Shown here: piece by piece, positions 23,301 to 32,040 of the stretch
How the letters are laid out: every line of letters begins with the position of its first letter
How positions within the stretch are numbered: the first letter of the stretch is position 1
NCBI RefSeq assembly: GCF_020520425.1
Contig: NC_079489.1
Span: 87,473,810 to 87,537,809 of the forward strand
Length of the DNA stretch: 64,000 nt
Origin: Spinacia oleracea
Taxonomy: Eukaryota > Streptophyta > Magnoliopsida > Caryophyllales > Amaranthaceae
Reading direction: 5' to 3'
The notes under the pieces: generated by a model
The model's database searches: none
What the model saw: only the letters and a program-made list of their open reading frames with translations
Told to the model about the DNA's origin: nothing
Translations under genes and position numbers: made by a program

Positions 23301-25427
23301 TCCTTTACTAAGAGTATTACACCAACACACATGAAGAAAAATTGAAGAAATGGAAATCGACTTAGCCATGGGCTGAACTTTAGACTTAGAAAAGGCGAAA
23401 GAACAACGAACAGCAACAATTCACATAGCAGTCAACATGTGTTTCCTCATGAAACAAAATCCCCAGCATATTTTTTCCTTCTCTCGCCTTCTCTGACCTT
23501 CAATTGGTAAAACTAGCGTTTCGGATGCGGCACGACAATACCAGCAATTTGGTTCGCGAACCACAGTGAATTGGGTCGCCTGAGAACCGTGATTCGGTAT
23601 AGGGGTACCAGTGATTCTGGCAACGGTGGTTTTGTCGCAGGTTCATTGTGTATTGAATATTTTCTTGCATCATTCATCTTGTTTTGGCTTAAATTCCTTA
23701 TGCTATTAGGAAGGTTAATGGCATTGTCATACTTCGTTTGACAGATGTAAAGAGGTATTGGTCACGAGTAGAGAGGTGTCATTTTTTGTAATATTTAGTA
23801 AATGAATGATATCTCCAAAGGGAAGAGTTCTTTAGTAGCTGACTGGAATTACTTATGAGAAAAGATTGCTTGTAGTGCTTGAAAACATAATGAATTGTCA
23901 CTGCAGAAAAGGTAAGCCATGTATGCTGTTTAAAGTCTACTCAAACTCTTCATTTCACCTCAAGTAACTGTGTTTAATGCTTGACACTCTGACTTGGATT
24001 TCGACACTTCATATGGACCAAGAACATGAAAACATCCAAAAAAATATAAAATGGCCGAGTATGTACTTGTGTATGTCATTACTTGAGTAGCCAAAGTCTG
24101 AATAACATAGAAATTAGTGAAGGATGTTAAGTAATACCCTTTCTTGAAATCCAGTGATGTAGCACTTCTTATGTCTGGAGTATGTAAGCAATCATATGGA
24201 CTTTATTTGTTTTCTTTAGTGTATTCGTCTAGACAAAAGCCCTGATTTCAATGGAACCTCTAGTTGGAGACGAGGGTTTAGGATGGTTGTGAGGGGCGGG
24301 TTAATGGAGGCAAAATCAACCACCAACTCTTTCAAAGTTGGAAGAAGGCAGGGTAAGGGAAGGAAGGACTGAAGGAAAGAGGGTTTTTCATTTCAGTGAG
24401 ATCACTTTAATATGTTTAGTTGTATATCTTTTTTGGTATTCATCAACATTTTTCTATCTTAGAATATACTGTGTAGTTTTAGGTGTTTAGTTGTCTGATA
24501 GCTCCTTATTGTGTTATTTACTCAGAAATTATTGAAGGAAATAATTTGTCCTACATCTCATGGGGCAGTATGCAACCTCTATTTTGTTCAGTTTTTTTAT
24601 TTTATTAAATCTCTATTCTGTTAGGAGACATCTGATGTCTTTGACTTTTTTGGTACACCCCTGTGAAGTACGTAGTATGCCCTTACAAACTTGTTGAATT
24701 TGTTTAAGTGGAAAAAAATAAAATGAATCCATCTATATCTAGAAGAAGATCATTTCAGACCCTGAATATAAATCTTTCTATTTATTTAAGCAACTACTTA
24801 CTCCGTATCACCTTTGTTTTATAAATTACAATATTCATAAACATTAGTTGAACTAAAATAAAAATCTTGTTGAAGTGTTCAATTGTCTTTACTCTTTAGC
24901 ATTTGCATTTGAGCAGTCTCTTTGAAGGAGTAGAGATTAGAGCCTGAATACAATTTTACGGGTTCAATAACCTACTAATTTCTCCTTCCTTGCCTTAACC
25001 AAGAGCTTTCTTAGATCCATTGGGGTAATGATATGATATCATATAGTGATTGTAATCAGACTTTCGTTTGAATGTATGTCAGTGTGTTTCTGACTAGGAT
25101 ATTGGGTGATGGTGGTTATCATAATCATGGTTCTTTGTGGATGCAAAAAAAGATGTATCTTTGGTTGTACTTTATGCACAGAACAAGTATGTATGATATT
25201 TGTGTTGTTAATCACAGGTTCCAGTCATACAACTTTTGCTAGGACAAACAGGTTTAGTATCTGGAGATCAAATGCTGTCAATTTGGAGATATGTTGTGGT
25301 AGGTGCTGTTGTAGCTGCTGCAGTGTTGACACCCTCAACCGATCCCCTAACCCAAATGCTTCTGGCGGGCCCACTTTTAGGGCTTTACCTTGGTGGCGCC
25401 TGGGCGGTGAAGGCCACTGGCCGCTAG
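11732..25427 (+). CDS. TATC: chloroplast Sec-independent protein translocase TatC (whole gene, 4 exons)
   Basis: Exons 11732-11999, 15628-15911, 16921-17211 and 25218-25427 join with GT/AG borders and compatible phases into 1053 nt, 350 residues plus stop, close to the usual plant length. TatC is the multi-spanning thylakoid membrane receptor that, with Hcf106, recognises twin-arginine signal peptides and with Tha4 moves folded proteins into the lumen (cpTat/delta-pH pathway). Residues 1 to about 90 form a Ser/Thr- and basic-rich transit peptide. The TatC domain begins near DHLEELRQR (125-133), a family signature, followed by six membrane spans. The start is the first ATG ([10 protein letters not shown]); an upstream frame extension has no ATG. 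Introns are 3628, 1009 and 8006 bp, the last swollen by transposons. No disabling change was seen. Confidence 0.93.
12000..15627 (+). other. TatC intron 1
   Basis: 3.6 kb between GTATGT and TTTATCTCATGGCAG. It contains a Stowaway MITE (14188-14452). Apart from that I see no gene or clear element. Confidence 0.8.
14188..14452. mobile_element. Stowaway-type MITE
   Basis: Ends CTTCCTCTGTGTTTATTTTT and, inverted, CTTCGTCCATTTTTTAATAA, flanked by TA on both sides (14186-14187, 14453-14454). 265 bp, AT-rich and diverged from the CTCCCTCCGT consensus. TA duplication is typical of Tc1/mariner. Confidence 0.6.
15628..15911 (+). CDS. TATC: TatC exon 2
   Basis: Residues 90-184. Contains [17 protein letters not shown] (stromal N-terminal lead), the signature [16 protein letters not shown] and the first span [16 protein letters not shown], then the lumenal loop with [15 protein letters not shown]. 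Donor AAAG|GTTAG, phase 0. Confidence 0.9.
15912..16920 (+). other. TatC intron 2
   Basis: 1009 bp ending TGCTTCAG. A short SINE-like motif lies at 16096-16175. Nothing else is seen. Confidence 0.8.
16096..16175 (+). repeat. SINE-like fragment
   Basis: The stretch 'GTGCTCAAGGGCTCCCGCTA' and 'GCAAGGTCTGGGAAGGTCC' matches a motif common in plant short interspersed repeats and recurs diverged at 22652-22720. No intact A/B boxes or poly-T tail. Confidence 0.35.
16921..17211 (+). CDS. TATC: TatC exon 3
   Basis: Residues 185-281. Encodes membrane spans 2-4: [20 protein letters not shown], the [13 protein letters not shown] loop, [20 protein letters not shown], the lumenal [20 protein letters not shown], and [12 protein letters not shown]. 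The FYAG, LAPAA and PGL blocks are typical of TatC. Both junctions are phase 0. Confidence 0.92.
17350..17610. mobile_element. small inverted-repeat element (MITE), superfamily unknown
   Basis: The ends are near-complementary for about 40 bp and share the motif CATAGAGCATGGTGCACC. The middle is AT-rich with AAAGAACAT words. No clear target duplication was found. Confidence 0.5.
17947..17960 (+). repeat. poly-G run
   Basis: About 13 consecutive G just before the LINE. Confidence 0.8.
18070..18534 (+). pseudogene. LINE ORF piece: linker between endonuclease and RT
   Basis: Lys/Arg-rich helix ([20 protein letters not shown]) typical of RTE proteins between endonuclease and RT. It ends in a TGA and resumes immediately ([13 protein letters not shown]) in the same frame. 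Confidence 0.65.
18783..19067 (+). pseudogene. LINE reverse transcriptase piece
   Basis: Contains [33 protein letters not shown] and [13 protein letters not shown], the RT fingers of non-LTR elements. The frame shifts after AII, and RT continues near 19080 with [20 protein letters not shown]. Confidence 0.75.
20278..20335 (+). repeat. (TA)n microsatellite
   Basis: About 28 TA units within the 3' UTR of the LINE. Confidence 0.95.
20925..21208. mobile_element. Stowaway-type MITE with internal end duplication
   Basis: Ends CTCCTTCCGTCCCAGATTAG and, inverted, CTCCCTCCGTCCCACATTAG, with TA on both sides (20923-20924, 21209-21210). An extra copy of the right end, CTAATCTGGGACGG, lies at about 21153, followed by TCGAAAAAGG, which repeats the left flank of the element. 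Confidence 0.8.
21247..21292 (+). mobile_element. 3' tail fragment of an RTE LINE
   Basis: CCAATCATTTTAGGACTAAT followed by GTTTGGTTGTTGTTG resembles the 3' end of the LINE at 20463-20505. Confidence 0.45.
21863..22090. repeat. AATAAGATAAG-rich MITE-like repeat
   Basis: Repeated GATAAGATAA and CCAATAAGTTC words after TTATTTTCACTTATTT. The same TTATTTTCACTTATTT-type end occurs inverted at 59480-59670, so the two are probably related. Confidence 0.45.
22652..22720 (+). repeat. SINE-like fragment
   Basis: GTGCACAAGGCTCCAACT, GTAGGGTCTGTGAAGATCC and TGTACGCAGTCTTTCCC resemble the common plant repeat seen diverged at 16096-16175. Confidence 0.4.
25218..25427 (+). CDS. TATC: TatC exon 4 (C-terminus)
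   Basis: Residues 282-350 and TAG. Encodes [20 protein letters not shown], the span [19 protein letters not shown] (5), and [19 protein letters not shown] (6), ending KATGR. TPSTDP is conserved in TatC. In phase with exon 3 after an 8-kb intron. Confidence 0.93.
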   Translation, partial: VPVIQLLLGQTGLVSGDQMLSIWRYVVVGAVVAAAVLTPSTDPLTQMLLAGPLLGLYLGGAWAVKATGR

Positions 25428-25631
25428 TTAACACAATAATGGCTTTTGCTAGTCGCTGTGATTATATTTGTATAGTATATTTTATATACCCCATTTCTTA
25501 TTTGTATGAATACGTGCCAGGATTGTACTTTGATATGACATGGAAATCATGGATTATGCTACAAGACCATTTTTTGGGCCATTCTGTTTGGTTCAACGTA
25601 TGTTCGTAATCTTTTTTTTCCCCCAAAAAAC
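25428..25631 (+). other. TatC 3' UTR
   Basis: AT-rich, with no coding signal. No single clear polyadenylation signal stands out. Confidence 0.4.
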
Positions 25632-25778
25632 TCTTCCTTTTGCCGCATTTCGCTCAAAGGGTTGAAGGGAGATAGTGCATCAAGTTGTTCGCAAGGGCCA
25701 ACTTGATCCTCTTCCCCAGGATCCAAGATTAGGGAACCCCAGGAGAGCCGCCGACTCCAACTACTATCCATGTACGAT
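25632..25778 (-). other. nuclear insertion of plastid DNA (trnA-UGC intron)
   Basis: On the minus strand this reads as the plastid trnA-UGC intron segment that I recall from many chloroplast genomes: GTACATGGATAGTAGTTGGA, GTCGGCGGCTCTCC, GAGGATCAAGTTGGCCCTTG, CACTATCTCCCTTCAACCC and GAGCGAAATGCGGCAAAAGG. It differs from the plastid version I remember at a few places, so it is not fresh. GC content is well above the flanks. Similarity stops at both ends abruptly. Confidence 0.75.
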
Positions 25779-26500
25779 AACAAACAAGAATGAAGATGGG
25801 AGCCAAATGGGAGAATGAACATCATTAATCTTGTACAGCAAGATTCTGCACTGTCCACAACATTTGATAGATTGCTGGACACATGTGACAGTGTTATTGG
25901 CTAAGGTAGGGTTTGTTATTGGCTAAAGGTAGGGTTTAACTTTCATGAATTAGGATCTACAGAGGGACAAAGAAGGAAGCCGCTAACAAGTCTTTTTTAA
26001 GAGACATATAAATTTTTACATGGATTCAGTTAAGGACACTTAGAGACAAATTATTATGGATTATATCATGCAAAGGCTTCTGTCAAAATCCAAGAGATAA
26101 TGAGTTAATGACCCCAGAACCAAGATGGATATGGAACAAGGGTATAAACTCGGTCATGATCCAAATATATTCGGGGTATCAACTTTAAATTAAGGTCAAA
26201 TGACTCACAAATACAAATTTATGTCCTAAGCAATTCAAACAAGTAGGTTGGTTAATTTAATCACATAAGACTAAAATCAAATTCACCACTTTATTTAACA
26301 ATCCCAGAGGTTCCAAAATTAAATTGTCCAAATATCTTACTTAGGTGCAATAGATCAATTAATAGGTGTTTATTAAGCAATCAATATGAAGATTAAAAAA
26401 AAAAAACTATAATCCATAGGAATATCATGATAATTAAAAAGACAACATCAAAATTCAATTTCAATCCACCTCCATGGTAGAAAGTATATTAATTCACCAA
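25779..26500. other. non-coding stretch
   Basis: AT-rich intergenic sequence. No gene or element end recognised. Confidence 0.4.
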
Positions 26501-26502
26501 TA

Positions 26503-26756
26503 CTCCCTCCGTTCTTAAATATTAGTCATGTTTTGACTTTCAACTCGTTTTAACTCAATGTTTAAACGTAAATATCTCCACATACGTATGTTTGAAAAAT
26601 ATAAAAATTTGATATTGTTAAACTACACATTAAGACGAATAAAATAAGATCTTACATCAATATGTTTTGAAGTACGTATTGGAAAGAAATGAGAAGATTC
26701 TCTTCAATTGTAAATAATGTCAAGATTCCAAAAGGGATATTCGAGAACATAGAGAG
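26503..26756. mobile_element. Stowaway-type MITE
   Basis: Left end CTCCCTCCGTTCTTAAATAT; right end inverted CTCTCTATGTTCTCGAATAT. TA on both sides (26501-26502, 26757-26758). 254 bp. Confidence 0.75.
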
Positions 26757-26933
26757 TACTTTCATATGTATCAAATTTATACTTAGAAGAAAAAATGATT
26801 AATTTTTGTAATAAATATGATCTACACAAACTTCACATGAATTATTACTTCTACAAGTAGAATAATTAATTATGTACAAGAAATTAATATTAAACCTTAC
26901 ATTATGAAAATTATTAGATAATAATAATTTTAC

Positions 26934-28213
26934 GGATTTTTCATGAAATACCCCTGAGTTTTGAAGAAATTCACCAAATGTCCTCAACTTTTCATAATAC
27001 ATAAAAAATACCCATATTTCAATACTTAATACACCAAATACCCTTGATGACGTCATGAACCCTTAATCAACACAATTAACCCACTTATTAACCCATTTCT
27101 TCCCCACTTAATCCACTAAACTCCTAATTAACCTATTTTTTTCTTTTTCTTTTTTCTTTTTCTTTTTTCTTTTCTCTCTCTACCATTTCTTCTTCCAGTT
27201 TGGGGCTGCTAATTTCCCACCTCCACCGTCGCCAATTTCTTTTCTCTCTTCTCACCCTCTTCGGCCGCCGTTTCCGACCACCTCCACGATAAGCGTTCTC
27301 CTTTCCTTCATATTTCTTTCATGGTCTTCCTCCTCTTCCATCTTTCATTCTCTTTTCCTTCCGTTCAATTGGCGAGTAAGGGTCGGCTTCCCCCAACACC
27401 ATTTTCCGTTTCCAGAAAATGCACCCTTAAATTCCCATTCATCATCTTCATCCTCTTCATTATTGTTCATATTATTATTACTAGCAACAATCAAATATGA
27501 AGCAACCCCATAAAAATTCAAGCTAAAAACATTAAATTCAAAATTCCCGTTTTGATGAGATTGAGGGTACGTTATCACTAATATTATTACTTTCATCTTC
27601 TTCTTAGACTTCTCCAAACAAGGACAATGACAAAGCTCCAATCGTCGGATTCGTAGATTTGTTCAGGAACGGATCAGCCCGGATCGAAGATAGGTCTGAA
27701 GTGGGTTGGGCCCAACTGGAGAATTCAGTATTGGTGAGTTGGGATTGAGGGGGTAACAGATTGAAGAATAAATCGGCCATACGTCGTCGGTTGTGGAGGT
27801 GGAAGTGACGCCATTGGTTTGAGGTGCGAACTTGAAATTGCCGAAATTAGGAGATGCAATTGGGGAGTGTAATGGTGGTCATATTTATTTTTTTGGGGTA
27901 AGCATGGAGGAATGAGAAGGTGGTGGTGGTGGCGGGGTGTTGGAGGCAGCAGCGGGGTGGCTTCCATGGAGGAAAGGGAATGAGGAATAGGGAGAGAGAA
28001 AAGAAAACGATATGGGTCAATTAGAGGGTATGGGTTGGTTAATTAATAGATTATTGGGTTAATTATATGTTAATTGTGTTGATTAAGGACCCATTACTTC
28101 ATCAATGGTATTTGGTGTATTAAGTATTGAAATAGGGGTACTTTATGTATTATGGAAAGTAGAGGACATTTGTTGAATTTCTTCAAAAATCGGGGGTATT
28201 TCATGAAAAATTC
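26934..28213. mobile_element. Mutator-type element with ~160-bp terminal inverted repeats
   Basis: The left end GGATTTTTCATGAAATACCC continues through AAATTCACCAAATGTCCTC and CACCAAATACCCTTGATGA. The right end is its inverse for about 160 bp. Such long repeats beginning GGATTTTTCATGAAATA fit Mutator-like elements. The flanks do not give a clean 9-bp duplication. The interior has a CT-rich 5'-UTR-like tract (27130-27340) and GC-richer pieces (27640-27970), possibly captured from host genes; I can name none. No transposase. Confidence 0.65.
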
Positions 28214-29033
28214 ATAAATTTTAAAGTATGTAACACTGAAAACAAGATATTTTTATTTATGTAATAGAGAATTGAATTTAGGGCCCTCAGAATGCACATT
28301 TACTATTAAAAGCATTTGATTGATATGTCAAAAGCTTGTTCAAAGGTTCAAACGATTGTTGTTGATAGTTGAATGCGTTTGAAGATGATTTGATTGAGTT
28401 TTGGATGTTTTAAAGAATGAATCTGGGTGAATAGAATGCAAAAATGGAATCCTTGGGCATACAAATGGTGGAAATGATTGGTTATTTGATATTTTTCTCC
28501 TACGTGGAATGACTATTGGGAAGATTCGCATATATAGGAAGGGGTAGAGATTAAGTCAAATCACTCGAATGAATAATCAGACGCATTTCAAGTAGTCTTC
28601 GGCACAACGCTTACGCCAAGTGTCTAAAGCAATACGCCTAAACTTAGCGTATTGCACAACTAGTCAGCATAAAGCACGTCGCAGGTCAGTTTAAAACGTT
28701 TATAACTTTTGTCACGATATCTTTGTTTTTGTATTATGATATCTCATTAGATAGCTGCGGATATCCGGTTTAATTCCAAAAAGTGAAGGATGTTCGGTTT
28801 AAGTCCGGTTTTAGGAAATTGCTCATATCTTTTTCGTTCAGAATTGGGCTAATGATATGTGGACGGGAAGTTTGTTTGAAAAGCTATACAAACATGAATA
28901 ATTCATGAGCTAATCAAAAGTTTATGGATGTTATGATCCCAGTTTTTTTGTGTGATTATGGGCTAGTTGACCTTGTAATGGACCATGGGTAATTTATTGC
29001 TACATTTACGAAATGTTATGAAGATATTGGGTT
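28214..29033. other. unclassified non-coding stretch
   Basis: From about 28570 the sequence (for example AATACGCCTAAACTTAGCGTATTGC, partly palindromic, and CGGTTTAAGTCCGGTTTTAG) looks LTR-like, but no matching partner or ends are in the window. Confidence 0.3.
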
Positions 29034-29049
29034 CACTAGTAGAAAAAAC

Positions 29050-29490
29050 CCTTATTGCAGCGGGCTTTTAGACCCCTGTTGCAGCGTACATCGTATGCTG
29101 CAACTGGGGGGCCTGCAACAAGTCTGAACTTGTTGCAGCGTACAATGTTCGCTGCAAAAAGTGATTTGTTGCAGCGGGCTTTTAGATGTACGCTGCAACA
29201 AGTGCCAAAAAATTGGCAAAATTTTAGACTTGTTGCAGCGGGCTTTTAGATGTACGCTGCAACAAGTGCCAAAAAATTGGCAAAATTTTGGACTTGTTGC
29301 AGCGTACATATATATGTACGCTGCAAAAGACTCAACTTTTTGCAGCGTACATTTATTTGTACGCTGCAACAAGTCTGAATTACTCAATTTTTTGCAGCGT
29401 ACATTTATTTGTACGCTGCAACAAGTCTGAATTTTTGCCAAATTTTTTTCCCTTGTTGCAGCGTACAACATATATGTACGCTGCAAAAAA
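29050..29490. repeat. CACTA subterminal repeats (left)
   Basis: About a dozen copies of TTGCAGCG or TGTACGCTGCAA in alternating orientation, making many small palindromes. The ORFs on both strands here are by-products. Confidence 0.85.
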
Positions 29491-29731
29491 GCACTTTTGG
29501 CGGGAAAATTCTAATTTTGTTTAGGGATACCTAGAGTGCCTTGCACCAAATATAGATCGAAACCTGTCAAAACAATAATAGAATAACGCAACCTGTATAA
29601 CAAATATAAAAACAACAACTGGAGTTTTGTATACTATATATCCCAAAACCAAAGTGCACATATTACATTTAAATATATGTTCCAATTTCAACATAAACAT
29701 ACATTTTAATATAAAATTTATTCTATAACAA

Positions 29732-29853
29732 CTAAACCAACTCGATCAAGCGCGCTAAAGCCAATAATAAATACTTGTTGGTAAAAAACTTAGCCCATTG
29801 CTCACGAACCACATCAAATTCCTCGCATAAGGCGCAATCCTCGGAGTGTAGAC
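29732..29853 (-). CDS. terminal exon of the gene inside the CACTA element
   Basis: Acceptor TTTTTGTAAAG, then an open frame reading LHSEDCALCEEFDVVREQWA, then KFFTNKYLLLALARLIELV and TAG. The last exon of an internal gene of unknown function; its CxxC pair and basic/hydrophobic tail are protein-like. I cannot assign it to TnpA or TnpD. The next upstream sequence is the repeat array, so that array lies in an intron. Confidence 0.5.
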
Positions 29854-29935
29854 CTTTACAAAAACAGAAATTTAAATTAAACATTAGATTAAATACAAAT
29901 TAAATATCACATTTTAACATTCAAGAAACTAATGA

Positions 29936-32040
29936 CAATGTCCTAATAGTCTAAAATGAGTCCTTCGGTTCTTTAGTTCAAAGTTGGGAGCGAAAATGTC
30001 ATTTTAGCCTAAATATGACCTATAACGACCCAATGAGCCTATAGGTGCATAAATAGATTGGAACGAGTCTTAGATCGTTAAAATTATGCATATTAAACAT
30101 GTAATAAGTTTTAAATGAGTCCTTAGGTTCTTTATTTTAAAGTTGGGAGCGAAAATGCCTTATTTTAGCCTAGATATGACCTATAACGATCAAACAAGCA
30201 TTAAATGGGTATAAGTAGATTAGAATAAGTTCTAGAAACTCAAAACTAAGCTTATTAATCATATAATAATTTAAAAATGAGTCCTTCGGTTCTTAAGTTC
30301 AAAGTTGGGAGCGAAAATGTCATTTTAGCCTAAATATGACCTAAAACGACACAATGAGCCTTAAATATGCATAAATGGATTGGAACGAGTCTTATAAAGT
30401 TAAAATTATGCATATTAAACATGTATTAAGTTTAAAATGCGTGCTTAGGTTCTTTATTTTAAAGTTAGGAGCGAAAATGCCTCATTTTAGCCTAAATATG
30501 ACCTATAACTATCAAACAAGCATTAAATGTGCATAAACAGATTAGAATAAGTCTTAGAAACTTAAACTAAGCATATTTATCATATAATAAGTTTAAAATG
30601 AGTCATTAGGTTCTTAAGTTCAAAGTTGGGAGCGAAAATGTCATTTTGGCCTAAATATGACCTATAACGACACAATGAGCCTTAAATGTGCATAAATGGA
30701 TTGGAATAAGTCCTAGAAAGTTAAAACTAGAATATAAAACATTTAGTAGGTTTAAAATGAGTCCTTAGGTTCTTTAGTTCATAGTTGGGAGCGAAAATGT
30801 CATTTTAGCCTAAATATGACCTACAACGACCTAATGAGCCTTAAAGGTGCATAAATAGATTGGAACGAGTCTTATAAAGTTAAAATTATGCATATTAAAC
30901 ATGTATTAAGTTTAAAATGAGTGCTTAGGTTCTTTATTTTAAAGTTAGGAGCGAAAATGCCTCATTTTAGCCTAAATATGACCTATAACTATCAAACAAG
31001 CATTAAATGGGTATAAGTAGATTAGAATAAGTCTTAGAAACTTAAAACTAAGCATATTTATCATATAATAAGTTTAAAACGAGTCATTAGGTTCTTAAGT
31101 TCAAAGTTGGGAGCGAAAATGTCATTTTAGCCTAAATATGACCTATAACGACACAATGAGCCTTAAATGTGCATAAATGGATTGAAATGAGTCCTAGAAA
31201 GTTAAAAATAAGCATATAAAACATTTAGTAAGTTTAAAATGAGTCCTTAGGTTCTTTGGTTCATAGTTGGGAGCGAAAATGTCATTTTAGCCTAAATATG
31301 ACCTAAAACGACACAATGAGCCTTAAATGTGCATAAATGGATTGGAATGAGTCTTAGAAAGTTAAAAATAAGCATATAAAACATTTAGTAAGTTTAAAAT
31401 GAGTCCTTAGGTTCTTTGGTTCATAGTTGGGAGCGAAAATGCTTCATTTTAGCCTTAATATGACCTATAACGACCCAATAAGCCTTAAATGTGAATAAAT
31501 AGATTGAAATGAGTCTTAGAAAGTTAAAACTAAGCATATTAATCATGTAAAGGGTTTAAAATGAGTCTTTAGGTTCTTTAGTTCAAGGTTAGGAGCGAAA
31601 ATGTCTCATTTTAGCTTAAATATGACCTATAACGACCAAACAAGTCTCAAATGTGCATAATAGATAGGATTGAGTCTTGAAAAGTTAAAAATAATCATAT
31701 GAATCATGTAATAAGTTTGAAATTAGTTTTTAAGTTCGTTAGACCAAAGTTGGGAGCGAAAATGTCATTTTAGCCTAAATATGACCTATAACGGCCAAAG
31801 AAGTCATGAATGTGCATAAATAGATTGGATTAAGTCTTGTAAAGTTAAAACTAATCATATAAAACATTTAATATGTTTAAAATGAGTCCTAAGGTTCTTT
31901 ATTTCATATTTGGGAGCAAAAAAGCCTCATTTTAGCCTAATATGACCTATAACGACCAAACAAGCCTTAAATTTGCATAAGTAGATTGGAATGAGTGTTA
32001 GAAAGTTAAAACTATTCATATTAAACATGTAATAAGTGTA
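29936..32040. repeat. satellite-like array: ~160-bp unit, ~13 copies
   Basis: The anchor TTGGGAGCGAAAATG recurs near 29984, 30145, 30307, 30467, 30628, 30787, 30947, 31109, 31269, 31429, 31591, 31752 and 31912, mean spacing about 160 bp. Each unit continues TTTTAGCCTAAATATGACCT. Variants alternate: copies with GCCTCATTTTAG plus CAAACAAGCATTAAATG at 30145, 30467 and 30947 against copies with GTCATTTTAGCC, so a higher-order period of 320-480 bp exists. Confidence 0.9.

Larger units (their letters stand above)
17212..25217 (+). other. TatC intron 3 (8.0 kb, transposon-filled)
   Basis: Runs from CAG|GTAATT to TTAATCACAG. It holds an inverted-repeat MITE (17350-17610), a truncated RTE LINE (about 18000-20505), a TA microsatellite, a Stowaway (20925-21208), an RTE tail fragment (21247-21292), AATAAGATAAG repeats (21863-22090) and a SINE-like piece (22652-22720). 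Between 22730 and 25217 I see only AT-rich sequence, with a GGTTCGCG-rich segment at 23040-23620 that may be a diverged element. Confidence 0.8.

Noticed and set aside
23040..23620. Possible hAT-like element with GGTTCGCG-rich ends
   Set aside because: The ends do not align as inverted repeats and no target duplication was found.
25106..25609. 167-codon + ORF overlapping the last TatC exon
   Set aside because: A different frame from TatC. The TatC frame at 25218-25427 has clear family motifs and splice phase.
29052..29524. Several overlapping ORFs with repeated CTLQQ/LLQRT peptides
   Set aside because: By-products of the TGTACGCTGCAA subterminal repeats of the CACTA element, open on both strands. 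Alternating orientation also excludes a CRISPR array, and the host is a plant.
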